This document shows, piece after piece, positions 17,047-24,498 of a DNA stretch of 32,471 nt. Position numbers and translations under genes: made by a program. Position 1 is the first letter of the stretch. Each line of letters starts with the position of its first letter. The notes beneath the pieces were generated by a model. It had not been told where the DNA came from and searched no databases. It was given only the letters and a program-made list of their open reading frames with translations. The DNA is from Acidobacteriaceae bacterium (lineage in GTDB: Bacteria; Acidobacteriota; Terriglobia; Bryobacterales; Bryobacteraceae), in the NCBI GenBank assembly GCA_019233755.1, contig JAFAMD010000026.1, forward strand, positions 1-32,471, read 5' to 3'.

Positions 17047-17775
17047 ATGAAGTTCCCGATCGAAGCGCTCGAAGAGAAGATCGGGTACCGGTTTCAGAAT
17101 CGGGATCTGCTTGTTCGGGCGCTAACGCATCGTTCGTGGCTCTCCGAGCGCGGTTCGCCTATGCCGGAAAGCGGCGACAACGAGCAACTCGAGTTTCTGG
17201 GCGATTCCATTCTGGGATTCGTGGTGAGCGAGGCGCTCGTGCTGCGCGACGCGAATGCGCGGGAAGGGCAACTGTCCCAGTGGAAAGCGCACCTGGTCAG
17301 CGCGGCTTACCTTTACCGTTGTGCCCTGGCGTTGAAATTAGGGGAGTACCTGCAACTTGGAAAGGGTGAGGATCGAAACGGAGGGCGGGAGCGAAAAACG
17401 CTTCTCTCCGATGCTTTCGAGGCTCTGATTGCAGCCATACACCTGGACGGCGGCATGGATGCGGCGCGCAAGTTTATCAATGAACGTGTGCTGCGCGCGC
17501 TGGACAGCCCGGAGGAAATGGAATCGATCGAGCTGCTGAATCACAAGAGCATTCTTCAGGAGCGGACGCGTGCGCTGGGGCTGCCGGTCCCGCGTTACTT
17601 GACGGTAGGGGCGAGCGGGCCGGAGCACGCCAAGGTGTTTACCGTGGAGGCGAGGGTTGGAGACCACTTTGTGAGCCGCGCTACCGGGAGTTCCAAGAAA
17701 CTCGCGAGCCAGCACGCTGCCGAAATGTTGATCGAGCAACTGAAAGCTTCGAGGACACCGGATTCGGCAGTATAG
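17047..17775 (+). CDS. rnc: Ribonuclease III
   Basis: RNase III cuts double-stranded RNA in rRNA precursors and some mRNAs. The 242-residue protein has the nuclease signature NEQLEFLGDSILG, with the acidic residues expected at about 46, 49 and 53, and a second acidic pair in LLSDAFEALIAAI at about 122 and 125; together these bind the catalytic metals. A C-terminal dsRNA-binding domain covers about 160-235 (NHKSILQERTRALGLPVPRY, then GSSKKLASQHAAEMLIEQL). The ATG at 17047 is preferred because MKFPIEALEEKIGYRF matches the usual N-terminus, whereas 22 extra upstream codons overlap the TPR gene. It lies convergent with the MerR gene, 16 bases apart. Confidence 0.96.
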   Translation: MKFPIEALEEKIGYRFQNRDLLVRALTHRSWLSERGSPMPESGDNEQLEFLGDSILGFVVSEALVLRDANAREGQLSQWKAHLVSAAYLYRCALALKLGEYLQLGKGEDRNGGRERKTLLSDAFEALIAAIHLDGGMDAARKFINERVLRALDSPEEMESIELLNHKSILQERTRALGLPVPRYLTVGASGPEHAKVFTVEARVGDHFVSRATGSSKKLASQHAAEMLIEQLKASRTPDSAV

Positions 17776-17791
17776 GGAACGGCGTTCTCCT

Positions 17792-18193
17792 TTACACCGG
17801 TTTGCCCAGCAGTAGCAGAATCTCTTTCAGCTCCCGGCGTATTTCCTGGTAAAGGGTGGGTGTTCCTGAAAAGAGTTCGCCCTGGCTGCGTGGGACCGGC
17901 GGCCGGGCCGGTTCGTGTTTCGGCTTCGACTCCAGAACCTTTCTTGCCCCCTCAATGGTAAAGCGCCTGTCGTAAAGCAGCCGCTTGATTTCGAGCACGA
18001 GTTCGACGTCTTTGCGACGGTAGAGCCGGTGGCCGGTGCCGGACTTTTTGGGGCCCAGGCCGGTGAACTCGGATTCCCAGAAGCGCAGAACATAGGGCTT
18101 GATGCCTGCAAGCTTGGCAACTTCGCCGATGCGGAAATAGAGTTTGTTCGGGATTTCCGGATCTTCAGCGGCTTTGGGAGCCAGATCTTCCAT
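17792..18193 (-). CDS. MerR-family transcriptional regulator
   Basis: A 133-residue protein with a winged-helix MerR domain at about 18-85: YFRIGEVAKLAGIKPYVLRFWESEF, then GTGHRLYRRKDVELVLEIKRLL. The C-terminal part (KPKHEPARPPVPRSQGELF, then a short amphipathic coiled coil) is short and lacks the metal- or drug-binding motifs of MerR, SoxR or BmrR. It most resembles the short, effector-less MerR-like proteins common in deltaproteobacteria and acidobacteria that sit near housekeeping genes. The ATG at 18193 is used rather than the TTG codon just in front of it. A gene-free region with heptamer repeats lies directly upstream. Confidence 0.9.
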   Translation of the reverse strand: MEDLAPKAAEDPEIPNKLYFRIGEVAKLAGIKPYVLRFWESEFTGLGPKKSGTGHRLYRRKDVELVLEIKRLLYDRRFTIEGARKVLESKPKHEPARPPVPRSQGELFSGTPTLYQEIRRELKEILLLLGKPV

Positions 18194-18290
18194 CAAGGGA
18201 AAATAGTCTGAAAGTAATTGTATCCGAAGATACCCGAAATTTGTTTTCAGCGGGCAACCAAGGGCGCGCTGTGCGCTTGCTGACGAGAGC

Positions 18291-18332
18291 CTTCAGCCAT
18301 CAGCCGTCAGGCATCAGCGGTCAGTCCTCAGC
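18291..18332 (+). repeat. Heptamer tandem array, consensus NNTCAGC, six units
   Basis: Six consecutive 7-base units: CTTCAGC, CATCAGC, CGTCAGG, CATCAGC, GGTCAGT and CCTCAGC. Bases 18293-18317 are the reverse complement of 18451-18475 at 22 of 25 positions, so the two arrays can pair into a long stem. It resembles the short tandemly repeated heptamers known in cyanobacteria, although the sequence is different. Confidence 0.85.
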
Positions 18333-18447
18333 TTTTCTGAGCCGCGCACCCTGTGAGCGAGGCCGGCCGGGACCGAGGAGCAGGCGCGTTCGGAGCGGCT
18401 GGAAACTTCTGCCAGACCTTCGGTTCCCGGAAATCCTTCATAATCTT

Positions 18448-18482
18448 GAGCTGATAGCTGAAGGCTGATGGCTGAAAGCTAT
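18448..18482 (-). repeat. Heptamer tandem array, inverted orientation (NNGCTGA), five units
   Basis: Units GAGCTGA, TAGCTGA, AGGCTGA, TGGCTGA and a degenerate AAGCTAT. This is the same repeat family as the array at 18291 but on the opposite strand, forming the right arm of a large imperfect inverted repeat that ends 20 bases before the stop of the SIMPL-domain gene. Confidence 0.85.
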
Positions 18483-18501
18483 CTGAGTGAGCGAAGCCAA
18501 C

Positions 18502-19197
18502 TCACTGTATCTCCAATACGACCGTGACTGTCGCGTGGATATCTAAGTTACCTGCTTCGATGGGAGTTGCCGCCGGTTCGGCCATGGGACTGGCTTTCAT
18601 CGCCTGCATCGGGAGTGGGCGAACAATGGGAAGCTGAGTAGGTTCCGCCTGGAGTACGCCAACGACATGGACGCCCAACGCCCGCGCAATCGCTTCGGCG
18701 TTCGACTTGGCTTTCAGCGTAGCTTCCGAGAGCGCCTTTGCTCGCACCTCTGAATCATCACGCAGCGTGTAAGAGACACCGTTGATGGTGTTTGCTCCAG
18801 AAGCAGTAGCGGCATCGATGATGTTGCCAACCGAGGAAAGCTCGTCCGTCGTCACGAGCACCGTATTGGTGGTCTCATAGCCGATCAACTCGGGTGAATG
18901 CCCGGGCGCATATTTGTATTGCGGGGAAACCGAATAGCCGGTGGTTTTCACCTCGCCGCTTCTGCCCAAGGTATGCTTGAGTGCCTCAATAACACGCGCC
19001 GTTTCCGAGGCATTCTGGGAGGAGGCGGCCTGCGCGGTAGCAGCGCGCGTGGTGACTGCAATGGATAATTGCGCCCGGTCCGGAGCGGCGGTGATGGTTG
19101 CTTCGCCTGACGCCCGCACAAAATGGGCTTTCGAGACGTCTTGGGCGTGGATTGTGCAAGAGATCAATAAGAGAGTGGCAAAAGGAGCTCGCGCCAT
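18502..19197 (-). CDS. Exported SIMPL-domain (DUF541) protein
   Basis: A 231-residue protein. The N-terminus MARAPFATLLLISCTIHA is a signal peptide with likely cleavage before QDVSK. The mature protein is one SIMPL domain: VRASGEATITAAPDRAQLSIAVTTRAATAQAASSQNA, then KTTGYSVSPQYKY, YETTNTVLVTTDELSSVGNIIDAA, and the typical EVRAKALSEATLKAKSNAEAIARALGV. The family is periplasmic; one member, E. coli YggE, lowers oxidative damage, and others interact with signalling proteins, but the molecular role here is unknown. The ATG at 19197 was chosen because longer frames add 77 basic residues ahead of an obvious signal peptide. It is divergent from the AsmA-like gene. Confidence 0.9.
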   Translation of the reverse strand: MARAPFATLLLISCTIHAQDVSKAHFVRASGEATITAAPDRAQLSIAVTTRAATAQAASSQNASETARVIEALKHTLGRSGEVKTTGYSVSPQYKYAPGHSPELIGYETTNTVLVTTDELSSVGNIIDAATASGANTINGVSYTLRDDSEVRAKALSEATLKAKSNAEAIARALGVHVVGVLQAEPTQLPIVRPLPMQAMKASPMAEPAATPIEAGNLDIHATVTVVLEIQ

Positions 19198-19309
19198 GTG
19201 ACTACCGTAACAATCTCGCGGACTGGCGTTTCCAGTCGTGCTTTGAAACGTAAGCAGAAAGCTGCGGGTCTTTTGGGCGGACGCATTCGACAGGCCCGGT
19301 TGTGAGGAC

Positions 19310-20899
19310 ATGCGTAGAGCGCTCGTATATTTGTTGCTGACCTTCTGCCTGCTCCTGCTCGGCGGCGGCATGTACCTGCATCGGTTCTCACAAAATGTGG
19401 GACCTCTCGCCAAAGAGCGCGTCATCAAAGCGCTTTCCGATCGCTTTAACGCCGATGTGACGCTTCAATCGCTGCAGGTGTCGCTGTTTCCGCAGCCTAG
19501 CGTGGTCGGAGAGGGGCTGGCGATCCGCCACAAGCAGTGGCCTGATCAGCACCCGCTGATCTGGATAAGACGCTTCTATGCTCGAACGAGCTTCCTAACA
19601 CTGGCTAACCGCAGCAACTATGTCAGTCTTGTCCGGCTGGAAGGGCTGGCGATTCGCATTCCACCCAGGGGACGGGCTGCGCTGGCCCACAGCTTAGAAG
19701 CTAATGGTGGTGTGGAGGGTGCAGAGGTGGGGCGCGACACCACGCAGTTTCAGTTCCTCATCGAAACGATTGTGGCAGATGGAACCCTGCTGGAGATACT
19801 GCCCAAGGTAGAGGGCAAGGAGCCGTTGCAGTTTGACATCCAGAAACTTACGATGCGACCGGTGGGTCCGATGCGGCCGATGGCGTTCACGGCCAAGCTG
19901 ATAAATGCCAAACCGCCGGGACTGATCGACACCACCGGTTCATTCGGCCCGTGGCAGAAAGACGACCCCGGAGCCACACCCGTATCGGGCGATTACAACT
20001 TCAAGAACGCTGATCTGAGCGTCTTTAGCGGCATCAGCGGCATTCTCTCTTCTACCGGGAAATACGACGGCGTTCTGCAGCAAATAGACGTGAAGGGGAC
20101 AACTGACACACCGACCTTCGCGTTAACGCGCGGAGGCGAGCCCGTTCATCTGACTACGACTTTCCATTCCATCGTGGACGGTATTAACGGCGACACGATT
20201 TTGGATCCGGTAGACGCGAAGTTCGGCAACTCCGAATTTATCTGCCGGGGCGGCGCCACGCAGCAAAAAGGGCCAAAGGGTAAAACCGTCTCGCTTGATG
20301 CACGGACAACTCACGCACGGATGGAAGATATCCTGCTTCTGATTGTGGGGGACAAGCCGCTGCTTACCGGCGATGTCGATTTCAGAAGCAAGATCGTGAT
20401 TCCGCCCGGCAAGGAGGACATGCTGGATAAATTGGGGCTGGCCGGCCAGTTCAGGCTGCTCGAAGCCAGGTTCACCAGCGAGAAAGTCGAACAGCGATTG
20501 AGGACGCTCAGCGATCGGGCCCGCGGCATTTCAAAGAGCGAGGAAGAGGAAGGAAAGGGCGTCCACGGGAATGTGGCGTCCGATCTCGCCGGCGCGTTCA
20601 AGCTCGATAAGGGAGTGACTTCATTCTCCCGGCTGTCGTTCAGTGTTCCGGGTGCGCTCATCCGGCTGGCAGGCAATTACAACCTGCGGACCGGGCAAAT
20701 CGACATGCGCGGCGTTTTCCGCATGCAGGCTACTCTGTCCGATACGCAATCCGGCATGAAGCATCTGCTGCTGAAACCGGTGGATCCGCTTTTCAAAAAA
20801 GACGGCGCCGGGTTTGAAGTTCCAATCACGATTGCGGGCACCCGCGATCATCCGTCGATCGAGGCGGATGCCTTCCACAAGCACTTCACCATACACTAG
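19310..20899 (+). CDS. AsmA-like membrane-anchored protein
   Basis: A 529-residue protein with an N-terminal membrane helix (LVYLLLTFCLLLLGGGMYL) and a large periplasmic part rich in beta strands. The early segment VIKALSDRFNADVTLQSLQVSLFPQPSVVGEGLAIRH is the standard start of AsmA-like repeat proteins. The C-terminal region (SFSVPGALIRLAGNYNLRTGQIDMRGVFRMQATLSD, then GTRDHPSIE) matches the domain that closes such proteins. Relatives (AsmA, TamB, YhdP) bridge the periplasm and are thought to move phospholipids to the outer membrane; applying that here is inference. Start ATG, with GAGG 4 bases before it. It is followed 22 bases later by the aldose epimerase, in one direction. Confidence 0.85.
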   Translation: MRRALVYLLLTFCLLLLGGGMYLHRFSQNVGPLAKERVIKALSDRFNADVTLQSLQVSLFPQPSVVGEGLAIRHKQWPDQHPLIWIRRFYARTSFLTLANRSNYVSLVRLEGLAIRIPPRGRAALAHSLEANGGVEGAEVGRDTTQFQFLIETIVADGTLLEILPKVEGKEPLQFDIQKLTMRPVGPMRPMAFTAKLINAKPPGLIDTTGSFGPWQKDDPGATPVSGDYNFKNADLSVFSGISGILSSTGKYDGVLQQIDVKGTTDTPTFALTRGGEPVHLTTTFHSIVDGINGDTILDPVDAKFGNSEFICRGGATQQKGPKGKTVSLDARTTHARMEDILLLIVGDKPLLTGDVDFRSKIVIPPGKEDMLDKLGLAGQFRLLEARFTSEKVEQRLRTLSDRARGISKSEEEEGKGVHGNVASDLAGAFKLDKGVTSFSRLSFSVPGALIRLAGNYNLRTGQIDMRGVFRMQATLSDTQSGMKHLLLKPVDPLFKKDGAGFEVPITIAGTRDHPSIEADAFHKHFTIH

Positions 20900-20921
20900 G
20901 AATCGCAACTGAACCCTAATT

Positions 20922-22067
20922 ATGAAGCCGAACCTTCGTCTCCTGGCGCTCTCTGGCGCCCTGATGCTCTTTACGGCAGGTCTTGTTACTGCACAGAAGA
21001 CAGACAGCCTCCACAGGCAACCCTTCGGGAAGACCCCGGACGGGCAGGAGGTATACCTTTACACGCTGACAAACAAGTCAGGCATGGCCGTGAAGATTAC
21101 AAATTTCGGGGGGCGTGTGACCACGATCATGGCTCCCGATCACAACCACAAGCTCGACAATGTTGTTCTGGGGTTTGACAGTGTGGAGGGGTACACTGTC
21201 AAACCCGGCAGCAGCGGCTATTTTGGCGCGATTATCGGCCGCTACGCGAACCGCCTGGCGAAGGGTACGTTCACGCTGGACGGACAAACGTATCACGTCC
21301 CGACCAACGAAGGGCGCAACATGCTGCACGGCGGCCGGCAAGGATTTGACAGCAAGGTTTGGGACGCAAAAGAGGTTTCAAGCGAGGACGGGACCGCGCT
21401 GGAGCTGCATTATCTGAGCAAGGATGGCGAGGAAGGTTTTCCAGGCAATCTGAATGTCACAGTGCGCTATTCGCTGGACAACAGGAACCGGCTGCGGATC
21501 GACTATACGGCCACGACGGACAAAGATACCGTGGTCAACCTGACCAACCACTCCTACTTCAACCTGGAGGGAGCGGGCAGCGAGACGATTCTGAACGAGA
21601 AAATCATGCTTGCCGCGGATCGATATACGCCGGTCGACAGCACTTTGATTCCGACCGGAGCGATCGACAGCGTGGCGGGCACGCCGCTGGATTTCCGTGA
21701 GCCGATGGTGATCGGGTCGCGAATCGAAGACAACTTCGAGCAGTTGAAGCTGGGGAAGGGCTATGACCACAATTTCGTGCTGAACCACCCCGGTGATCTG
21801 ACCAAGGTGGCTGCCCGCGTGACGGATGCCAAATCGGGAAGGGTGCTGGAGGTATTTACGACGCAGCCGGGCGTGCAATTCTACACCGGTAATTTCCTCG
21901 ATGGGACGGTTCATGGCAACGGCGGGGTCTATCGCCGCCGGTCTGCCCTGTGCCTGGAGACGCAACACTTTCCGGACTCGCCGAATCATGCGAACTTTCC
22001 AAGCACCGAACTGCATGCGGGCGAGACGTTTCACAGCACTACCATCTACCGGTTCGCTGTCGAGTAA
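20922..22067 (+). CDS. Exported aldose 1-epimerase (galactose mutarotase family)
   Basis: It interconverts the alpha and beta anomers of aldoses. The 381-residue protein starts with a signal peptide (LRLLALSGALMLFTAGLVTA, cleavage near Q25), so it acts in the periplasm or outside. Family motifs are complete: FGAIIGRYANRLAKGTF, the substrate-binding histidine in MLHGG (His136), the catalytic histidine in VNLTNHSYFNL (His210), and the catalytic glutamate in LCLETQHFPDSPNH (Glu346). Its length is normal for the secreted form with a full-length beta-sandwich. It is downstream of the AsmA-like gene but without functional overlap. Export suggests use on sugars released from polymers outside the cell. 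Confidence 0.94.
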   Translation: MKPNLRLLALSGALMLFTAGLVTAQKTDSLHRQPFGKTPDGQEVYLYTLTNKSGMAVKITNFGGRVTTIMAPDHNHKLDNVVLGFDSVEGYTVKPGSSGYFGAIIGRYANRLAKGTFTLDGQTYHVPTNEGRNMLHGGRQGFDSKVWDAKEVSSEDGTALELHYLSKDGEEGFPGNLNVTVRYSLDNRNRLRIDYTATTDKDTVVNLTNHSYFNLEGAGSETILNEKIMLAADRYTPVDSTLIPTGAIDSVAGTPLDFREPMVIGSRIEDNFEQLKLGKGYDHNFVLNHPGDLTKVAARVTDAKSGRVLEVFTTQPGVQFYTGNFLDGTVHGNGGVYRRRSALCLETQHFPDSPNHANFPSTELHAGETFHSTTIYRFAVE

Positions 22068-22070
22068 CCG

Positions 22071-22904
22071 CTATTTGTGAGAGCGGCGCAAGGTGAGCGC
22101 ATCGGGACGAAGGCTGGCATTCCGCAGCTTTTTCCAGTCATCGGTGATGTGGATCAGTTTCCCGCTGATGTGATTGGACTGCTCTGAGGCGAGAAAGGCG
22201 GCGTGGCCGAACTGGGTGTCGGGCGAGATGCCTCCCGAGCGCCGCGTCTCCTTTGCCTCGTGGACTATGCCTGCTTCCAGGCGGTTTTCGGCCCGGATAA
22301 TCTCGTCGGTGAGATTGGTATAAGCGGGGCCCGGGTCCAGGCAATTGATCTGAATGTTGTGCTCACTTACCTCGGCGGCGAGAGTCTCGACGAAACGCAC
22401 GACGGCGGTCTTTGAGGTCGTGTAAGCAGAAAAGTTCGGTTTCGGCACGTGATCGCTCTCGCAGGCAAGAACGACAATTTTGCCGGCGCGCCGTTCCATC
22501 ATGGAGGGCAAAACCGCGCGACAGGAATGGACAACGCCGAGCAGGTTGATTTGAATCGCTTCGGTCCAGGACTTCTGCGATGTATTGAGAAAGGAGTTGA
22601 GCGGGCCGGGCGTTGCCGCGGCGCAAATGAGAACATCGGGCGGGCTTCCAAATACCACGCGCATGCGGTTCACGGCGAGCGCCAGTTGTTCGGGATCGGT
22701 GACGTCTGCCCGGATGCGAAGGGCCGCTCCTCCCGCCTGCTCGATTTCAATGTGCGCCAGGTCGATTTCGGCTTTGCTTCGGCCTAACAGAGCGATTCGC
22801 GCACCCATGCGGGCGAAGCCGAGTGCGAGGCGCTTTCCTATGCCGCGTCCGGCGCCGGTTATGAGAATGTTCTTGTTCTTGAACTCGTTGTTAGAGATTG
22901 CCAC
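22071..22904 (-). CDS. Short-chain dehydrogenase/reductase, atypical active site
   Basis: A 277-residue Rossmann-fold oxidoreductase. TGAGRGIG at 16-23 binds NAD(P), and the catalytic YxxxK is present (YTTSK at 161-165), followed by PGPAYTNL. Two usual landmarks are altered. The NNAG motif is CAAA (94-97), and the catalytic serine, which normally lies 13 residues before the tyrosine, is cysteine 148 (ACES); serine 150 is nearby. It may therefore have reduced or different activity. The start is a GTG at 22904 because longer frames add 79 unrelated residues reaching into the infA promoter region. The substrate is unknown. It is convergent with the epimerase, with 3 bases between them. Confidence 0.87.
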   Translation of the reverse strand: MAISNNEFKNKNILITGAGRGIGKRLALGFARMGARIALLGRSKAEIDLAHIEIEQAGGAALRIRADVTDPEQLALAVNRMRVVFGSPPDVLICAAATPGPLNSFLNTSQKSWTEAIQINLLGVVHSCRAVLPSMMERRAGKIVVLACESDHVPKPNFSAYTTSKTAVVRFVETLAAEVSEHNIQINCLDPGPAYTNLTDEIIRAENRLEAGIVHEAKETRRSGGISPDTQFGHAAFLASEQSNHISGKLIHITDDWKKLRNASLRPDALTLRRSHK

Positions 22905-23015
22905 GCTTGCGTTTACACTAGGCAGACCAGATTGGGCGTTCAAGCCCCGACTCAAGGTTAAAACAGGTCGCACAAAAGCTTTTGCGTATTGGCACAAAGA
23001 AACGATATGAGGGTA

Positions 23016-23044
23016 TTGCCGAGAGCCGGATTCAGCGCTATAGG
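23016..23044 (+). promoter_or_regulatory. Candidate sigma-70-type promoter upstream of infA
   Basis: TTGCCG (23016-23021) and TATAGG (23039-23044) are separated by 17 bases, about 80 bases before the infA ATG. A second TATACT-like box lies at about 23057 without a matching -35. The assignment is by eye. Confidence 0.35.
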
Positions 23045-23121
23045 GCCGGTCTTGCGCTATACTTAGGACTACGGGGCTTACTATGTCTATGTAAGTTCCC
23101 GATTCCACCCCTAAGAGGCGA

Positions 23122-23340
23122 ATGAGCAAAGAAGACAGCATTGAAGTGACCGGAACCGTCGTAGAGAAGTTTCCGAGCGGGCTATTCAGTGTGCAATTGG
23201 ATCAGGACCGAACCGTTCTTGCGCACCTGGCCGGGAAACTCCGACGCAACCGAATCCGGGTGCTAGCCGGTGATCGCGTGACCCTGGAGATGTCTCCTTA
23301 TGACCTCACCAAGGGACGAATCACCTACCGCCACAAATAG
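23122..23340 (+). CDS. infA: Translation initiation factor IF-1
   Basis: IF-1 binds the A site of the 30S subunit during initiation. The 72-residue protein is a complete single OB-fold: [20 protein letters not shown], then [41 protein letters not shown], which agrees with the family from end to end. AGAGG a few bases ahead of the ATG is a good ribosome-binding site. It is normally found in the ribosomal-protein cluster or alone; here it stands in front of a sugar epimerase whose start lies within its 3' end (41 shared bases). Confidence 0.97.
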   Translation: MSKEDSIEVTGTVVEKFPSGLFSVQLDQDRTVLAHLAGKLRRNRIRVLAGDRVTLEMSPYDLTKGRITYRHK

Positions 23341-24481
23341 CAATCCTTCCTCCACCCCAAGACATCGAATTTTAGTTATCCTCGGCACCAGGCCTGAGGC
23401 GATTAAACTCGCTCCCGTCATTCAAGCACTGCGCTCGCGGCCCTTCTGTCGCGCCCTGGATACGCTGGTCTGCGTAACCGCACAGCATCGCACGATGCTT
23501 GATCAGGTCCTCAACGCATTCGAAATTCAACCGGAATTTGACCTGGATGTGATGCGTCCAGGCCAGGCGCTGTCCGATTTGAGCTCGCGAATAATCGGGG
23601 CACTGGCCCCCGTCTTCGACGAGGTGAAGCCTTCGCTTGCGATTGTGCAGGGCGATACCACTACCACCATTTGCGCCAGCCTGACTTCTTTTTACTCGGG
23701 CGTGCCGCTGGCGCACGTGGAGGCGGGCCTGCGAACGCGAGACATGCAGGCGCCGTTTCCTGAAGAGGCAAATCGGGTGCTCACGTCGCGGCTGGCGAGC
23801 TTGCACTTTCCTCCCACCGACTGGGCTGCCAGTAACCTTCGAGAAGAAGGCATACGTGACGAAACGATCATAACCACCGGGAACACCGGCATCGACGCGC
23901 TGTTCCAGACGAGGGCGGGCCTCGAAGCAGGAAAGTTGGCGTCTGTAGCTCCACAGCTTCGTGGGGGTAAGAAGTTAATTGTCGTCACGGCACATAGAAG
24001 AGAGAACCTTGGTGCGGCCCTCGATGAAATTTGCCGCGCGGTTTTACAACTGAGCCGGCGGGATGACATCGAAATTTTATGGCCCGTGCATCCGAATCCT
24101 CGTGTTCGCAAGACGGTTCGGGAAACGGTTTGCGGGCGGGCAAACGTCAGCTTATTGGAACCGCTCGATTACGTGTCGTTTGTCGATCTTATTCAGCGCG
24201 CGCACCTGATCATCACCGATTCGGGTGGCATTCAGGAGGAGGCGCCGTCTCTTGGCAAGCCGGTCCTGGTCCTTCGGGAGACAACCGAGCGGCCGGAAGG
24301 TGTTGAAGCCGGGACGGTGAAGCTGGTGGGGACCGGGACGGCCACCATCGTTCGAGAGGCAATCCGGCTTTTGGATGACGAAGACGAGTATGGGCGGATG
24401 GCGCGAATCAGGAATCCATACGGTGACGGCAGAGCGAGTTCGAGAATCGCACAGCGCATCTCCACTTTTCTCGGAGTTTGA
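23300..24481 (+). CDS. wecB: UDP-N-acetylglucosamine 2-epimerase (non-hydrolysing)
   Basis: It interconverts UDP-GlcNAc and UDP-ManNAc, a precursor of surface polysaccharides. The 393-residue protein has the family motifs [45 protein letters not shown], a [10 protein letters not shown] loop and [29 protein letters not shown], including the catalytic acidic residues and the histidine expected in HRREN. The first 22 residues are extra and serine/threonine-rich. The ATG at 23300 is the only usable start before the first beta strand: it sits inside infA in another frame with GGAG about 10 bases upstream, so the 41-base overlap is genuine. The stop overlaps the alternative TTG start of the next gene. 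Confidence 0.93.
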   Translation: MTSPRDESPTATNSNPSSTPRHRILVILGTRPEAIKLAPVIQALRSRPFCRALDTLVCVTAQHRTMLDQVLNAFEIQPEFDLDVMRPGQALSDLSSRIIGALAPVFDEVKPSLAIVQGDTTTTICASLTSFYSGVPLAHVEAGLRTRDMQAPFPEEANRVLTSRLASLHFPPTDWAASNLREEGIRDETIITTGNTGIDALFQTRAGLEAGKLASVAPQLRGGKKLIVVTAHRRENLGAALDEICRAVLQLSRRDDIEILWPVHPNPRVRKTVRETVCGRANVSLLEPLDYVSFVDLIQRAHLIITDSGGIQEEAPSLGKPVLVLRETTERPEGVEAGTVKLVGTGTATIVREAIRLLDDEDEYGRMARIRNPYGDGRASSRIAQRISTFLGV

Positions 24482-24498
24482 CCGGATTACAGACTTCA

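Larger units (their letters stand above)
18197..18501. other. Gene-free stretch carrying two inverted heptamer-repeat arrays
   Basis: About 305 bases between the start of the MerR gene and the end of the SIMPL-domain gene. It contains two short tandem arrays in opposite orientation (given separately) with a GC-rich spacer of about 115 bases. Otherwise no open frame, promoter or RNA gene is convincing. The promoter of the MerR gene should lie here. Confidence 0.6.

Noticed and set aside
18291..18332. Possible CRISPR array
   Set aside because: The period is only 7 bases with no spacers of CRISPR size and no cas genes nearby; it is a simple heptamer array.
21378..22034. 218-residue minus-strand open frame under the aldose epimerase
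   Set aside because: The epimerase has all its catalytic motifs in the plus frame; the antisense frame has none.
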